This document shows positions 10,963-20,793 of a stretch of 64,000 nucleotides of DNA, piece after piece. The stretch covers positions 483,658 to 547,657 of the forward strand of contig NZ_NWQK01000001.1 in NCBI RefSeq assembly GCF_002817655.1. Direction: 5' to 3'. The position numbers and the translations under genes are program-made. Within the stretch, counting starts at the first letter, position 1. Every line of letters starts with the position of its first letter. The notes below the pieces were generated by a model, which searched no databases, was not told the DNA's origin, and saw nothing but the letters and a program-made list of their open reading frames with translations. The stretch comes from Candidatus Chlamydia corallus. Lineage in GTDB: Bacteria > Chlamydiota > Chlamydiia > Chlamydiales > Chlamydiaceae.

Positions 10963-12432
10963 ATGCTAAGAATAGCCATTTTAGGAAGACCGAATGTAGG
11001 GAAATCATCACTTTTCAATCGTCTATGTAAACGCTCTTTAGCAATTGTAAATTCTCAAGAAGGGACAACCCGGGATCGCCTATACGGAGAAACACATGCT
11101 CTCGGCATTCCTGCTCAAGTGATTGATACTGGAGGTGTCGATCACAATTCTGAAGATTACTTCCAAAAGCATATCTACAAGCAGGCCCTAGCTGGCGCTA
11201 AGGAAGCTGATATCCTGTTACTAGTCATCGATATCCGCTGCGGTATTACCGAAGAAGATGCTCACTTAGCCAAACAACTCCTGCCCCTAAAGAAACCCCT
11301 AATCCTGATCGCCAATAAAGCAGATAGTCGTCAGGACGAATTACAAATTCATGAAACCTATAAATTAGGAATTCCCTTCATTGTAGCGACCTCAACAGCA
11401 CATGATAAACACATCGACACCCTTCTTCAAAAAATTAAGTCAGTAGCCAACATCCCAGAACCTCTCAATGAGCAGGAAGAAAAGCAAGACAATGAGGAGC
11501 TTTTTGCCGATGAACAAGAAAACCTTTCGGCTACAACTCCCACAAAAATGTTGCCCGATTTTTCAGAAGTATTTACCGAGGACTTCTCTTTTGAAGAACC
11601 ATTTGTTGCCCCAGATTCTTATCAACAACCTTCTAAAATATTAAAAATAGCACTAATCGGGCGCCCTAATGTAGGAAAATCTTCCATTATTAATGGTCTC
11701 CTTAATGAAGAGCGTTGTATTATTGATAATACTCCTGGGACTACACGTGATAATATCGATATTCTATATTCTCATAAGGACCGTCAGTATCTCTTTATTG
11801 ATACCGCAGGTCTCAGGAAAATGAAAAGCGTGAAGAATTCCATAGAATGGATCTCTTCATCGCGAACTGAAAAAGCAATTTCTCGTGCTGATATCTGTCT
11901 TCTTGTTATTGATGCTACACAAAAACTTTCTTCATATGAAAAGCGCATTCTTTCTTTAATTTCCAAACGAAAAAAACCGCATATCATATTAATCAACAAG
12001 TGGGACTTACTTGAGGGTGTGCGCATGGAGCATTACTGCAAAGATCTACGATCTACTGATCCCTATTTAGGACAGGCTAAGATGCTTTGTATCTCTGCTG
12101 CTACTAAACGTAATCTTACAAATATCTTCTCTGCCATTGATGAACTGTATCACGTAGTATCAAATAAAGTTCCCACACCAATAGTAAATAAAACTCTGGC
12201 TTCTGCTTTACATAGAAATCATCCTCAAGTGGTGCAGGGACGCAGATTGAGGATTTATTATGCAATTCAGAAAACCACAACACCCCTTCAATTTTTATTA
12301 TTTATAAACGCAAAATCGTTATTAACGAAGCATTATGAATATTATTTAAAAAATACATTAAAATCTTCGTTTAATTTATATGGAATACCATTTGATTTAG
12401 AATTTAAAGAAAAACCAAAAAGAAAGAATTAA
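10963..12432 (+). CDS. der: Ribosome assembly GTPase Der (EngA), two GTPase domains
   Basis: Der is a tandem-domain GTPase that assists maturation of the 50S ribosomal subunit. The first G1 motif GRPNVGKS is at residues 8-15 and the second near 232-239. DTGG and DTAG G3 motifs and two N-K-x-D type G4 motifs (NKAD, NKWD) are present. A C-terminal KH-like domain follows the second GTPase domain. The acidic linker between the domains (about residues 160-225) is longer than in E. coli. The 489-residue length is typical. Downstream DNA becomes very AT-rich. Confidence 0.96.
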   Translation: MLRIAILGRPNVGKSSLFNRLCKRSLAIVNSQEGTTRDRLYGETHALGIPAQVIDTGGVDHNSEDYFQKHIYKQALAGAKEADILLLVIDIRCGITEEDAHLAKQLLPLKKPLILIANKADSRQDELQIHETYKLGIPFIVATSTAHDKHIDTLLQKIKSVANIPEPLNEQEEKQDNEELFADEQENLSATTPTKMLPDFSEVFTEDFSFEEPFVAPDSYQQPSKILKIALIGRPNVGKSSIINGLLNEERCIIDNTPGTTRDNIDILYSHKDRQYLFIDTAGLRKMKSVKNSIEWISSSRTEKAISRADICLLVIDATQKLSSYEKRILSLISKRKKPHIILINKWDLLEGVRMEHYCKDLRSTDPYLGQAKMLCISAATKRNLTNIFSAIDELYHVVSNKVPTPIVNKTLASALHRNHPQVVQGRRLRIYYAIQKTTTPLQFLLFINAKSLLTKHYEYYLKNTLKSSFNLYGIPFDLEFKEKPKRKN

Positions 12433-12442
12433 TTTGTTAAAA

Positions 12443-12461
12443 AATAATAAAAGATATTATT
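12443..12461. repeat. AT-only dyad, AATAATA-N5-TATTATT
   Basis: This is a perfect 7-bp inverted repeat with a 5-nt centre, in the 75-bp gap between der and the knob-like gene at 12508. The same arms with an almost identical centre recur at 48989-49007 before the translocon operon. No T run follows, so a terminator is unlikely. It could be a regulator site or a chance product of AT-rich DNA. Confidence 0.4.
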
Positions 12462-12507
12462 AAAATAAAATAAAAACAAATCAATTATTTCTTGGAGATT
12501 TATAGTC

Positions 12508-13038
12508 ATGAACTATGACCAATACGATACGCCAAACCCAGAGCACAATCAGATTTTCGAAGACTTACTTTATAACTCTGAGGAAGCAATTTCATTAGAT
12601 AAATATCAAGAAACTGGAGTGTATGTTGAAGAAAATACAGATCAGGGAGACCTTCTTATTGTCCTTGGTAAATCCGTATTCAAAAACACTATACATCAAT
12701 TCTATTTAAGCGAAGATAACTATGCCTATACAAGATATTGTATTAAAAACAGCTGGAAGCCCTGGTCTAGTACTGCACTAACGACAATTTCAGAATCTGA
12801 GTATGACTGTGATCAACTCATAGAAACACAGTCTCTCCTCATTACAAATGTAAATACCCTACTCAATGCTCCTACAGATTTCCTCCTTGACTCTGAGAAC
12901 CAGAACCACATTCTTTTATGTATAACAAGCGATAAAGGAAGTCACCGTGTCCAGTTCCTCATTGCCAACAATCGCAGGAAATTCTGGATTCGTTATTATG
13001 ATGACCAGGCTTGGTCAGAATGGACGCAATTTATTTAA
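12508..13038 (+). CDS. Hypothetical protein with two phage-tail 'knob'-like repeats
   Basis: No function is known to me. The 176-residue product has no signal peptide or membrane segment. Two copies of one pattern can be seen. Residues about 35-87 end TRYCIKNSWKPWS, and residues about 120-174 end WIRYYDDQAWSEWTQ. Each runs: hydrophobic strand, short polar turn, V/I-Q-F/Y strand, aromatic-R-Y, then W-x-x-W. This resembles the pyocin-knob repeat of phage tail fibres (inference from pattern only). The start ATG follows CTTGGAGAT. Flanks are AT-rich and the gene converges on secA. I recall a C. pneumoniae-specific hypothetical at this place but no characterised relative. Confidence 0.75.
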   Translation: MNYDQYDTPNPEHNQIFEDLLYNSEEAISLDKYQETGVYVEENTDQGDLLIVLGKSVFKNTIHQFYLSEDNYAYTRYCIKNSWKPWSSTALTTISESEYDCDQLIETQSLLITNVNTLLNAPTDFLLDSENQNHILLCITSDKGSHRVQFLIANNRRKFWIRYYDDQAWSEWTQFI

Positions 13039-13077
13039 AAGAAATCAAGAAAAAAAGAAATACTTTGGAACAAATAC

Positions 13078-13101
13078 ACCTAGAGGAGAGAGCCTCTAGG
13101 T
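13078..13101. terminator. Convergent-gene hairpin, possible bidirectional terminator
   Basis: ACCTAGAGG and CCTCTAGGT pair over 9 bp with a 6-nt loop. The hairpin sits between the ends of the knob-like gene (plus) and secA (minus). There is no strong T run on either side, so termination efficiency is uncertain, but the placement fits. Confidence 0.6.
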
Positions 13102-13105
13102 TATC

Positions 13106-16018
13106 TTAATCTTGATCTTCAGAATCTGTAACTACAGTCAACTCTAAGGGACCATAATTAACATTACTATGGAAAGATGTGGCTACACTAGGAATCACAT
13201 TGTCTATGCGGTTATTCGACTCTATGGTTAATTCAAGACGGAAAAGATGCCGCGCAATCGTAATACGAATATCGCGAATCAAACTCTCAAACAGTAGGAA
13301 AGATTCGTGTTTAAATTCTAATAAAGGATCTTTCTGCCCTACAGTACGTAAACCAACTTCACTACGTAGCAAGTCCATATCTACAAGATGAACACGCCAC
13401 TCCTCATCAATATGCATGACCATTACAGAGCGAATGACATCTTCACAAATAGCCAATGCATCCAATTCTTTGCTCCCAGCTTTCGAAAGCCCTTCAATCA
13501 TATGCTCAAAGCGTACCTGGAACTCCTGAATAAGCTCCGCAGCGATCTTTTCAGCAACAGAATCTACATCTTTAAGCTGTCTAAGTTCCTCTATATTTAA
13601 GACAATAGGGAAAGAAGAGTTCATCCATTCCTGAAGATTTGCCAACGTCCACCCTTTGAACTGACGATCGCTGATAACCAAGGATGCTACCATCAGAGAA
13701 ACATGACATAGGATTTCTTTTGCAAGATCAAAGACATGCTCAGCATGTAAGACATCATGACGAAAAGCATATATCGCCTGTCTTTGCTTATTCATCACAT
13801 CATCATACTCTAGGGTATGCTTACGGATAGTATAGTTTCTCCCCTCTACACGCTTCTGCGCTGTTTCTATGAGCTTATTAAACATAGGATCCGACATAGC
13901 TTCTCCTTCTGGAGGACGGAAATGACGAATCAGGGCATTCAATTTAGGAGAGGCGAAAAGTCGCATTAGACGATCTTCAAAAGATAAAAAGAATTTTGCA
14001 GATCCAGGATCTCCTAAACGAGCACAACGCCCACGTAACTGCCTATCAATCCGACGCGATTGATGCCGCGTGGTACCAATCACATGTAGACCACCAACGA
14101 TTACAGCTTCATTATCCAATTTGATATCTGTTCCTCGGCCTGCCATATTTGTAGCTACAGTCACAGCACCTAATTTACCTGCGCCTGCTATAATTTCTGC
14201 TTCTTGAGCATGATTCTTAGCATTCAATACAGTATGGTCTATGCGATTCTGCCGCAAAATTCGAGAAAGTTTTTCAGAAACCTCTACAGATTCTGTACCT
14301 ACAAGAATAGGATTCCCTTTCCCATGGGTAGTCGCAATCTCATTAACAATAGCGTGGTACTTTTCACGCTCTGTCATATAAAATTCGTCATTGTGATCTA
14401 TACGTAAACAAGGCTTGAATGTGGGCACTTGGAGTACATAAAGATTATAAATTTCTTTAAACTCTCGCGACTCCGTAATAGCTGTGCCTGTCATGCCTGC
14501 AAGCTTCTCATATAGACGGAAGAAATTTTGGAGAGTAACAGTAGCAAGTGTCTGAGATTCCTTACGGATAGTGACGTGTTCTTTAGCTTCGATAGCTTGA
14601 TGTAATCCTTCAGAAAAACGTCGTCCAGGTTGAGGACGTCCTGTATGTTCATCGATAATTACAATCTGATCTTCACGGACAATATAGTCTACATCACGTT
14701 CCATCAGAAGCTGAGCCCGTAATAATTGTCGTAACCCATGGGCACGAGACTTTCTTAAAGTATCTTCTTCAGAAACTGCAATTTTTTTATTGATCTTATC
14801 CGTAGGTGATAGAGTCTCATCGCTTTCTATAAGAGCGTATTCATGCCCCATATCCATCATCACAAAGTCTTCGGTAGAGCCTCCAGCATATTCAACCCAC
14901 TGCTGCATGCCTTTATCTGTGAGCTCAAAATCATTGTTATGCTCATCAACAATAATGTAGAGCTCTGAAAGACGCTCTAAGCTCTCTTCTTTATTCTGCT
15001 CAGCATGATAATAAACATCCCACTTATCGATCATAGCACGAAGATCAGGGTGCTCACGTACACGACGTAAAACACGATTCAAAGGCATTCCCTTGCTTAC
15101 TAACCAGAGGCTACGGCAAAATTCAGAAATGCCTTCAAGAACTTTTTTGTCTTTAGGAAGAACATCAGCATCCAAAAAGCTGTCCAAACCTCGACGAGCT
15201 TCCAAAGCAATACGACTACAAAGCTCTTTTTGCAAATAAACAAGATTCGCGACTTTTTCTTTGAGCTCAAAATAGACAGGGTTATGTCTCTCTCCAGGAC
15301 CCGAGATAATTAAGGGTGTTCTAGCTTCATCTATCAATATCGAGTCAACCTCATCAATGATAGCAAAGTAATGTTCTCTACCTACCTGCTCTTCAATACG
15401 AGTAGCTATAGAATTATCTCTCAAATAATCAAAACCAAACTCAGATGCTGTACCATAGACAACATCACATTGATAAATTTGCTTGCGCTTTTCTAAAAGA
15501 GTTCCTGACACCAAAACCCCAGTGGTAAGTCCTAGCCAACGCAATACCGATCCTACCCATTCACAATCTCGCTGGGCAAGGTAGTCGTTAACAGTAACTA
15601 AATGTACTGGCCTACCTGTCAAAGCATTTAAATACAGGGGCATAACTGCAGTAAGAGTTTTCCCTTCTCCCGTCTGCATCTCTGTAATAAATCCTTTGTG
15701 CATAGCAATGGCCCCTAAAATCTGAACATCATAAGGAACCATATCCCATCTTTGATGATATCCTGAGACTTCGACTGGGGTGCCAGTTAAACGTCGACAG
15801 ACGTTTTTCACGACACCATAAGCTTCAGGAAGCATGTGATCAAGAGACTCTCCATCACGATACCGCTGCTTTAATTCTGCAGTCTTATTACGCAATTCAT
15901 CATCAGATAAGGGTGTGAGCATTTCATCATAAATGTTCACCTTATCCACAAGTTTTTGAAATTTTTTTAAAGTACGCTCTTGAGAGGAGCCAAAGAAGCG
16001 CTTAAGAAAACCTAACAT
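13106..16018 (-). CDS. secA: Preprotein translocase ATPase SecA
   Basis: SecA is the motor that pushes unfolded preproteins through SecYEG. Walker A MQTGEGKT is at residues 114-121 and DEVD at 222-225. The preprotein-binding and helical-scaffold regions follow, with GRGTDIKL and the RGRCARLGDPG motif in the second motor domain. At 970 residues it is longer than E. coli SecA (901), with extra sequence near residues 270-380. The usual C-terminal zinc-binding CxCx8C(H/C) tail is absent: the protein ends in an acidic stretch, TVVTDSEDQD. The start ATG at 16016-16018 heads a single gene with 183 bp upstream before the next gene. Confidence 0.96.
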   Translation of the reverse strand: MLGFLKRFFGSSQERTLKKFQKLVDKVNIYDEMLTPLSDDELRNKTAELKQRYRDGESLDHMLPEAYGVVKNVCRRLTGTPVEVSGYHQRWDMVPYDVQILGAIAMHKGFITEMQTGEGKTLTAVMPLYLNALTGRPVHLVTVNDYLAQRDCEWVGSVLRWLGLTTGVLVSGTLLEKRKQIYQCDVVYGTASEFGFDYLRDNSIATRIEEQVGREHYFAIIDEVDSILIDEARTPLIISGPGERHNPVYFELKEKVANLVYLQKELCSRIALEARRGLDSFLDADVLPKDKKVLEGISEFCRSLWLVSKGMPLNRVLRRVREHPDLRAMIDKWDVYYHAEQNKEESLERLSELYIIVDEHNNDFELTDKGMQQWVEYAGGSTEDFVMMDMGHEYALIESDETLSPTDKINKKIAVSEEDTLRKSRAHGLRQLLRAQLLMERDVDYIVREDQIVIIDEHTGRPQPGRRFSEGLHQAIEAKEHVTIRKESQTLATVTLQNFFRLYEKLAGMTGTAITESREFKEIYNLYVLQVPTFKPCLRIDHNDEFYMTEREKYHAIVNEIATTHGKGNPILVGTESVEVSEKLSRILRQNRIDHTVLNAKNHAQEAEIIAGAGKLGAVTVATNMAGRGTDIKLDNEAVIVGGLHVIGTTRHQSRRIDRQLRGRCARLGDPGSAKFFLSFEDRLMRLFASPKLNALIRHFRPPEGEAMSDPMFNKLIETAQKRVEGRNYTIRKHTLEYDDVMNKQRQAIYAFRHDVLHAEHVFDLAKEILCHVSLMVASLVISDRQFKGWTLANLQEWMNSSFPIVLNIEELRQLKDVDSVAEKIAAELIQEFQVRFEHMIEGLSKAGSKELDALAICEDVIRSVMVMHIDEEWRVHLVDMDLLRSEVGLRTVGQKDPLLEFKHESFLLFESLIRDIRITIARHLFRLELTIESNNRIDNVIPSVATSFHSNVNYGPLELTVVTDSEDQD

Positions 16019-16201
16019 ATGTCGTTTAATTCACTGTAATTACTAGAATACCATCTTTTACGAGAACGTTTCCCAACACCATACTTGATTTTACTTAATA
16101 AAACGAATAAAAGTTCCCAAGAAGCTGATTTCTGCTTCTTCTTATCTTCGAGCAACCATGACTTTGTCGCCCATAGAATAAAAAATTTGAAAAATCCAGA
16201 G

Positions 16202-17527
16202 TTACGCGGCAAGCAGAGCATCCACTTCCACAATATGATGATCATTGAGAGGTAGTTTTTTACGTAAAATTCGCAAAATCTGTGAGCGTCGTTGCTTCTC
16301 TTGCAAAGAGATATCTCGAGAAGAAAGAAAAGATTGAATTTCATAAGCGGCATCAAAATTGCCACAACGCGCTTCACATGCACTTAACAACTCTAAAGTT
16401 GCACAATTATGATCGATTTCCACGGCCTTTTTTGCGTACATCAACCCTTCTTCTGAAGAAAGTATGGTTGCATATCCAACTCCACAAAGCCAAGCCAAAG
16501 CCTTGTAAGCAGTCAAACATTCAGGGAAATTTTGAATCACATTGCAATATACACGTTCTGCATCTCCATATTTACGTAATCGACACAAGCTAAAACCATA
16601 GCCTAGCCCGCATTTGTAATCTTTAGCAAATGTGGAACAGCGTAAAGCCAACTCCCAGCAGCGCTCTGCTAATGGATAATCTCGTTGCTCCATAGCTGCC
16701 AAAGCTGCATATTTCATCAGTAAAGCATCCCCATGAGACCAAAGATTGCTGCTTTGATAGATGAGTAAAGCTTTTCCTGGTCTCCCCAGTTTTTGTTCAC
16801 AAAGCCCGATATTAAATAAAGCTTCTTCTTTGTAGAGAGCATGTGACAAGAGTTTACGGAATAATTTGCCTGCTTGCGCATAGTTTGAGGTAATCCGATA
16901 CGCTTGTGCTAGATTATAGGTCACCTCAACAGGACAGGTTCCCAAAGCATTGGCGCGATTATAAAAATCTATAGCGTCTTGATAACGCTTGGAAGTGAAA
17001 TAAATATGCCCCATAGTCACAAAAGTCTCTTGGTGAGACAGGGGGGAAATCCATGGCTCAATCAAACTACAGGCAGCGTCTAAATAACCTAAGTGTACAA
17101 GAGCTGAAGCATATTTTGCAGCATCCTCTTCCTCGAATAAGTCTTTAGGAACGGCAGCAAAGGCTTGCGAACATTCTTTAAAAGCCCCAAATCTGTAGGC
17201 TTTATAAGCAATTTCTAAGAAAAAGTGTGGCCCGTTTAATCCTAATTTCTGCGCTTCAGCAAGCAACTTTTCGGATTCCTCAAAACGTTGCATCTTGCGT
17301 AGAATACGCATATACTCAAATAAACACTGCCTTCGATAGGATCGTTTTTTTAAAATGGGCAAAAGTTGTTGTTCGGCAAGCGCCCATTCTTTGAGCTCCA
17401 TACTTAGGCGTACCTCTCGTATAACTTGCGCAGCATAACGACGAAAATGAACAAAGCGATAATAACCTTTAGCAACTAGCGCTATTGTTAAACTTGCAGC
17501 TAGTGCCCACAAGATGACCAACCACAT
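16202..17527 (-). CDS. Membrane-anchored TPR protein
   Basis: This 441-residue protein starts with one hydrophobic segment (about residues 2-22, AALTIALVAKG region) that looks like an uncleaved anchor. The rest is built of tetratricopeptide-like helical pairs; examples are the stretch with LGYLDAACSLIEPW and the one with SKRYQDAIDFYNRANALG. TPR repeats usually hold protein partners. The homologue in C. trachomatis is, as I recall, CT700. It lies between secA and psd on the same strand, but the gaps (183 and 59 bp) do not prove an operon. Function is unknown. Confidence 0.8.
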   Translation of the reverse strand: MWLVILWALAASLTIALVAKGYYRFVHFRRYAAQVIREVRLSMELKEWALAEQQLLPILKKRSYRRQCLFEYMRILRKMQRFEESEKLLAEAQKLGLNGPHFFLEIAYKAYRFGAFKECSQAFAAVPKDLFEEEDAAKYASALVHLGYLDAACSLIEPWISPLSHQETFVTMGHIYFTSKRYQDAIDFYNRANALGTCPVEVTYNLAQAYRITSNYAQAGKLFRKLLSHALYKEEALFNIGLCEQKLGRPGKALLIYQSSNLWSHGDALLMKYAALAAMEQRDYPLAERCWELALRCSTFAKDYKCGLGYGFSLCRLRKYGDAERVYCNVIQNFPECLTAYKALAWLCGVGYATILSSEEGLMYAKKAVEIDHNCATLELLSACEARCGNFDAAYEIQSFLSSRDISLQEKQRRSQILRILRKKLPLNDHHIVEVDALLAA

Positions 17528-17586
17528 AATTCGCCATTTTTGACTTTTATCTCTCTTTGCAATACCAAAAAAAGTCTTTAAAGTCT

Positions 17587-18492
17587 CTAACTTTCTTCTC
17601 TCTGAGACCTGCCTAACGACTGTCCCATAAGACAGCGGGTTTCAAAACCCATACGGGAATTCTTCAAAAGATCATTATCGAATCGTATAGCGTTAGGCAA
17701 AAAGAGCAAGATTACTGTAGAGCCACCAAAAGCAAAAAAGCCCTTCTCTGACCCTTTAGCATAGGTTTTGTTTGGAGAGAATGTTTGTACAATGGAGCCT
17801 ACATTAAGAGCTCCAACTTCTAAATAGAGAATGTTGCCGAACCGCTCTGTTTCAAGAACAGTAACAGTGCGTTTATTTTCACAAAATAAAATGAAATTGT
17901 CTTTAACAGCTAAAGGATGAACTGAGAAAAGCGCTCCATTCACATAACGAGTCTTTTGAGGGATGCAATCACAGGGAAAATGGAATCGATGATAATCAAA
18001 GGGAGCAAGGCGAGCAAAAATAATACTGCCATGAGCATATAACTTTGTTAATTCATGATCTCCTAAAAGCTTAGGTAATGAAAAGGATTTTGATTTAACA
18101 ATAAATTCATCGAATTCCGAAGCATTACGATAGACAAGGTAACGTCCATCGACAGGGGTGATGCACACCTCATTCCCGTCAACAATGGGGCGAGCTTTGG
18201 ATTTCAACTTCCGGGTAAAAAAATCGTTGAAGGAGGTGAATTCGCAAACAGGTTTTGTTAATTCTTTTTCAGAAATTTTATATCGGGTCATGAAGGGGCG
18301 AATTTGTCGACGTGTCCACGAGCACCTTTGAAGCCAGCCATAAATTCGAGAAAATATAGGGTGTGTTGATAGAAATACTGAGAGTTTTTTGCCTAATTTA
18401 GAGTTGTATAGGAACAACATTGTTTTTTCATAAAATATAGGTTCTATTACTTTTTTTTTGGTAAGTCTATCAATATATTGGGGCTTCTGCAC
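17587..18492 (-). CDS. psd: Phosphatidylserine decarboxylase proenzyme
   Basis: The enzyme decarboxylates phosphatidylserine to phosphatidylethanolamine at the membrane. It self-cleaves to make a pyruvoyl prosthetic group from a serine. Here the cleavage site reads FGGST, with Ser258 as the predicted pyruvoyl residue, where many homologues have LGST. Other family stretches are FFTRKLK, PVDGRY, and the YHRFHFP segment with its histidines. Length is 301 residues. The start is a GTG at 18490-18492, preceded by AGAGGT at a good distance. The gene is divergent from mnmE. Confidence 0.93.
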   Translation of the reverse strand: MQKPQYIDRLTKKKVIEPIFYEKTMLFLYNSKLGKKLSVFLSTHPIFSRIYGWLQRCSWTRRQIRPFMTRYKISEKELTKPVCEFTSFNDFFTRKLKSKARPIVDGNEVCITPVDGRYLVYRNASEFDEFIVKSKSFSLPKLLGDHELTKLYAHGSIIFARLAPFDYHRFHFPCDCIPQKTRYVNGALFSVHPLAVKDNFILFCENKRTVTVLETERFGNILYLEVGALNVGSIVQTFSPNKTYAKGSEKGFFAFGGSTVILLFLPNAIRFDNDLLKNSRMGFETRCLMGQSLGRSQREES

Positions 18493-18642
18493 AAGACCTC
18501 TAGAAACGGTAAAAAGAAATTATAAAAAGATTAATGAAAATATGCCAATTGAATTAGCCTTCATATTCATCAAAACACCTTTCACCTCTTTAATCTAAAA
18601 CTTGGTATTCTATCCCAAAGTTTCTTTAACCTTTCTATTTTT

Positions 18643-19971
18643 ATGCTAAAGCACGATACTATTGCTGCCATTGCCACGCCTCCAGGAGAAGGAAGTATTG
18701 CTGTTGTACGGCTTTCTGGCTCACAAGCGATTGTTATTGCCGATCGTATTTTTTCTGGATCCGTGCCTGATTTTGCTTCTCATACCCTACATCTTGGACA
18801 AGTGATTTTTGAAGGAATCTTAATCGATCAAGCCCTTCTCCTCCTTATGCGTGCTCCTCGATCTTTCACTGGAGAAGATGTGGTCGAATTTCAGTGTCAT
18901 GGAGGGTTTTTTGCCTGTTCCCAAATTTTAGACGCTTTAATTGCTTCGGGCGCCCGTCCCGCGCTACCTGGAGAATTCTCTCAACGAGCTTTTCTAAATG
19001 GAAAAATCGATCTCGTTCAAGCAGAGGCTATTCAAAATCTCATTGTTGCGGAAAATGTAGATGCGTTTCGGATTGCTCAGAGTCATTTTCAAGGAAATTT
19101 TTCTAAAAAAATTCAAGAAGTGCACACGTTGATTATCGAAGCACTAGCTTTTCTGGAAGTCTTGGGCGACTTTCCTGAAGAAGCACAGCCAGAACTCATT
19201 GTCCCTCAGGAAAAGATTCAAAGTGCTCTGAATATTGTCGTGGATTTCATTTCCAGTTTTGATGAGGGACAAAGACTCGCTCAAGGCACAAGTTTGATTC
19301 TCGCAGGCGAACCTAACGTAGGGAAATCCTCTCTACTCAATGCATTCCTTCAAAAAAATCGTGCTATCGTGAATCATATTCCTGGAACCACACGTGATAT
19401 CTTAGAGGAACAGTGGCTTTTGCAAGGCAAGCGCATCTGGCTGATGGATACAGCAGGGCAAAGAACAACACACAACGATATCGAAAGAGAGGGCATTGAA
19501 AGAGCTCTTTCTGCTATGGAAGAAGCAGAAGGGATCCTTTGGGTATTAGATGCTACTCGGCCTCCAGCAGAGCTTCCTAAAATTCTTTTTGCCAAGCCTT
19601 CGTTCCTTTTATGGAATAAAGCCGATCTCAATCCCCCTCGATTCCTAGACACCTCGCTCCCTCAATTTGCAGTCTCAGCAAAAACTGGAGAAGGGCTTGC
19701 TGAAGTTAAACAAGCTTTAGGCCAATGGATGCAAAAACAAGAGGCAGGGAAAACCTCTAAAGTTTTCTTAGTTGCTTCTCGCCATCACACTATTTTACAA
19801 GAAGTTGCTCAATATCTGGGAGAAGCGCAGAAAAACCTACATCTCCAACCTCCAGAAATCACTGCTTTAGATTTAAGGCAGGCCCTTCAATCTATCGGGA
19901 CTCTTTCAGGGAAAGAAGTTACTGAAACTATTTTAGGGGAAATTTTTAGTAAATTTTGTATTGGAAAATAG
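18643..19971 (+). CDS. mnmE: tRNA modification GTPase MnmE (TrmE/ThdF)
   Basis: MnmE, with MnmG, modifies the wobble uridine of certain tRNAs. The N-terminal tetrahydrofolate-binding domain (about 1-120) begins [19 protein letters not shown]. The G domain has GEPNVGKSS near residue 222, the DTAGQR switch, and NKAD. The C-terminal CIGK ends the protein with the catalytic Cys439. Length 442 is typical. No clear Shine-Dalgarno site precedes the ATG; a T-rich stretch is directly upstream. Confidence 0.96.
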   Translation: MLKHDTIAAIATPPGEGSIAVVRLSGSQAIVIADRIFSGSVPDFASHTLHLGQVIFEGILIDQALLLLMRAPRSFTGEDVVEFQCHGGFFACSQILDALIASGARPALPGEFSQRAFLNGKIDLVQAEAIQNLIVAENVDAFRIAQSHFQGNFSKKIQEVHTLIIEALAFLEVLGDFPEEAQPELIVPQEKIQSALNIVVDFISSFDEGQRLAQGTSLILAGEPNVGKSSLLNAFLQKNRAIVNHIPGTTRDILEEQWLLQGKRIWLMDTAGQRTTHNDIEREGIERALSAMEEAEGILWVLDATRPPAELPKILFAKPSFLLWNKADLNPPRFLDTSLPQFAVSAKTGEGLAEVKQALGQWMQKQEAGKTSKVFLVASRHHTILQEVAQYLGEAQKNLHLQPPEITALDLRQALQSIGTLSGKEVTETILGEIFSKFCIGK

Positions 19972-19977
19972 TTCCCC

Positions 19978-20595
19978 ATGAAAAAATTTATTCTCACGAC
20001 ACTAAACTCGCTATTTCCCAACCCAAAACCATCTCTAAAAGGATGGTCTACGCCTTTCCAACTCCTGATTGCTATTCTCTTATCTGGAAATTCTACGGAC
20101 AAAGCGGTAAATTCTGTCACTCCTCAACTCTTTTCAGAAGCTCCAGACGCACAATCTATTTTAAATTTGCCTCCAGAAAGGCTTTACAAGCTAATTGCCC
20201 CTTGCGGTCTTGGAGAGAGAAAAGCCGCCTATATTTATGAATTGTCTCAATTTTTAGTGAACGATTTTTATGGAGAACCTCCTAATGAGATGGCTCTTCT
20301 CACACAACTTCCAGGAGTCGGCAGAAAAACAGCTTCGGTTTTTCTTGGCATCGCCTACGGAAAATCTACATTCCCTGTGGACACTCACATTTTGCGTTTA
20401 GCGCAGCGATGGAAAATTTCTGATAAGAAAAGCCCTTCGGCTGCCGAAAAAGATCTGGTTCGCTTTTTTGGGAACGATAATTCACCAAAACTGCATCTGC
20501 AACTCATCTACTATGCACGACAATATTGTCCTGCTTTAAACCATAAAATTCACAATTGCCCTATATGTTCGTTTCTTGCAAAAAGAGGCGCTTAG
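19978..20595 (+). CDS. nth: Endonuclease III (DNA glycosylase/AP lyase), reduced iron-sulfur motif
   Basis: Endonuclease III removes oxidised pyrimidines and cuts abasic sites in base-excision repair. The helix-hairpin-helix LPGVGRKTASV is at residues 111-121 with catalytic Lys117, and catalytic Asp135 is in PVDTHILR. The usual C-terminal 4Fe-4S loop needs four cysteines (Cx6Cx2Cx5C). Here only Cys184, Cys194 and Cys197 are visible, spaced x9 and x2, and the protein ends eight residues later without the fourth. Cluster binding may be altered or lost. It starts 6 nt after mnmE. Length is 205 residues. Confidence 0.93.
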   Translation: MKKFILTTLNSLFPNPKPSLKGWSTPFQLLIAILLSGNSTDKAVNSVTPQLFSEAPDAQSILNLPPERLYKLIAPCGLGERKAAYIYELSQFLVNDFYGEPPNEMALLTQLPGVGRKTASVFLGIAYGKSTFPVDTHILRLAQRWKISDKKSPSAAEKDLVRFFGNDNSPKLHLQLIYYARQYCPALNHKIHNCPICSFLAKRGA

Positions 20596-20793
20596 CACTC
20601 GTACGTAGAAAACCGCTTTGTTATAAAAAATTATATAAATTTAGAGTTGCAAACTTCTTAAGAGGTCCTAACTTTCCCTTTTGTCTCGCAGTATAATAAA
20701 AACTGACTGCCACTCAAAATCGTTTGATTTCTAAGATAATAATTCTTTAAACTAATTCACTCAGCACTTTACTATCACGACTTTATTTAAAAA

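Noticed and set aside
16012..16383. 123-codon frame between secA and the TPR gene
   Set aside because: Half of it is an alternate frame of the TPR gene and the rest looks like random coding; low-complexity Lys/Trp/Phe mix.
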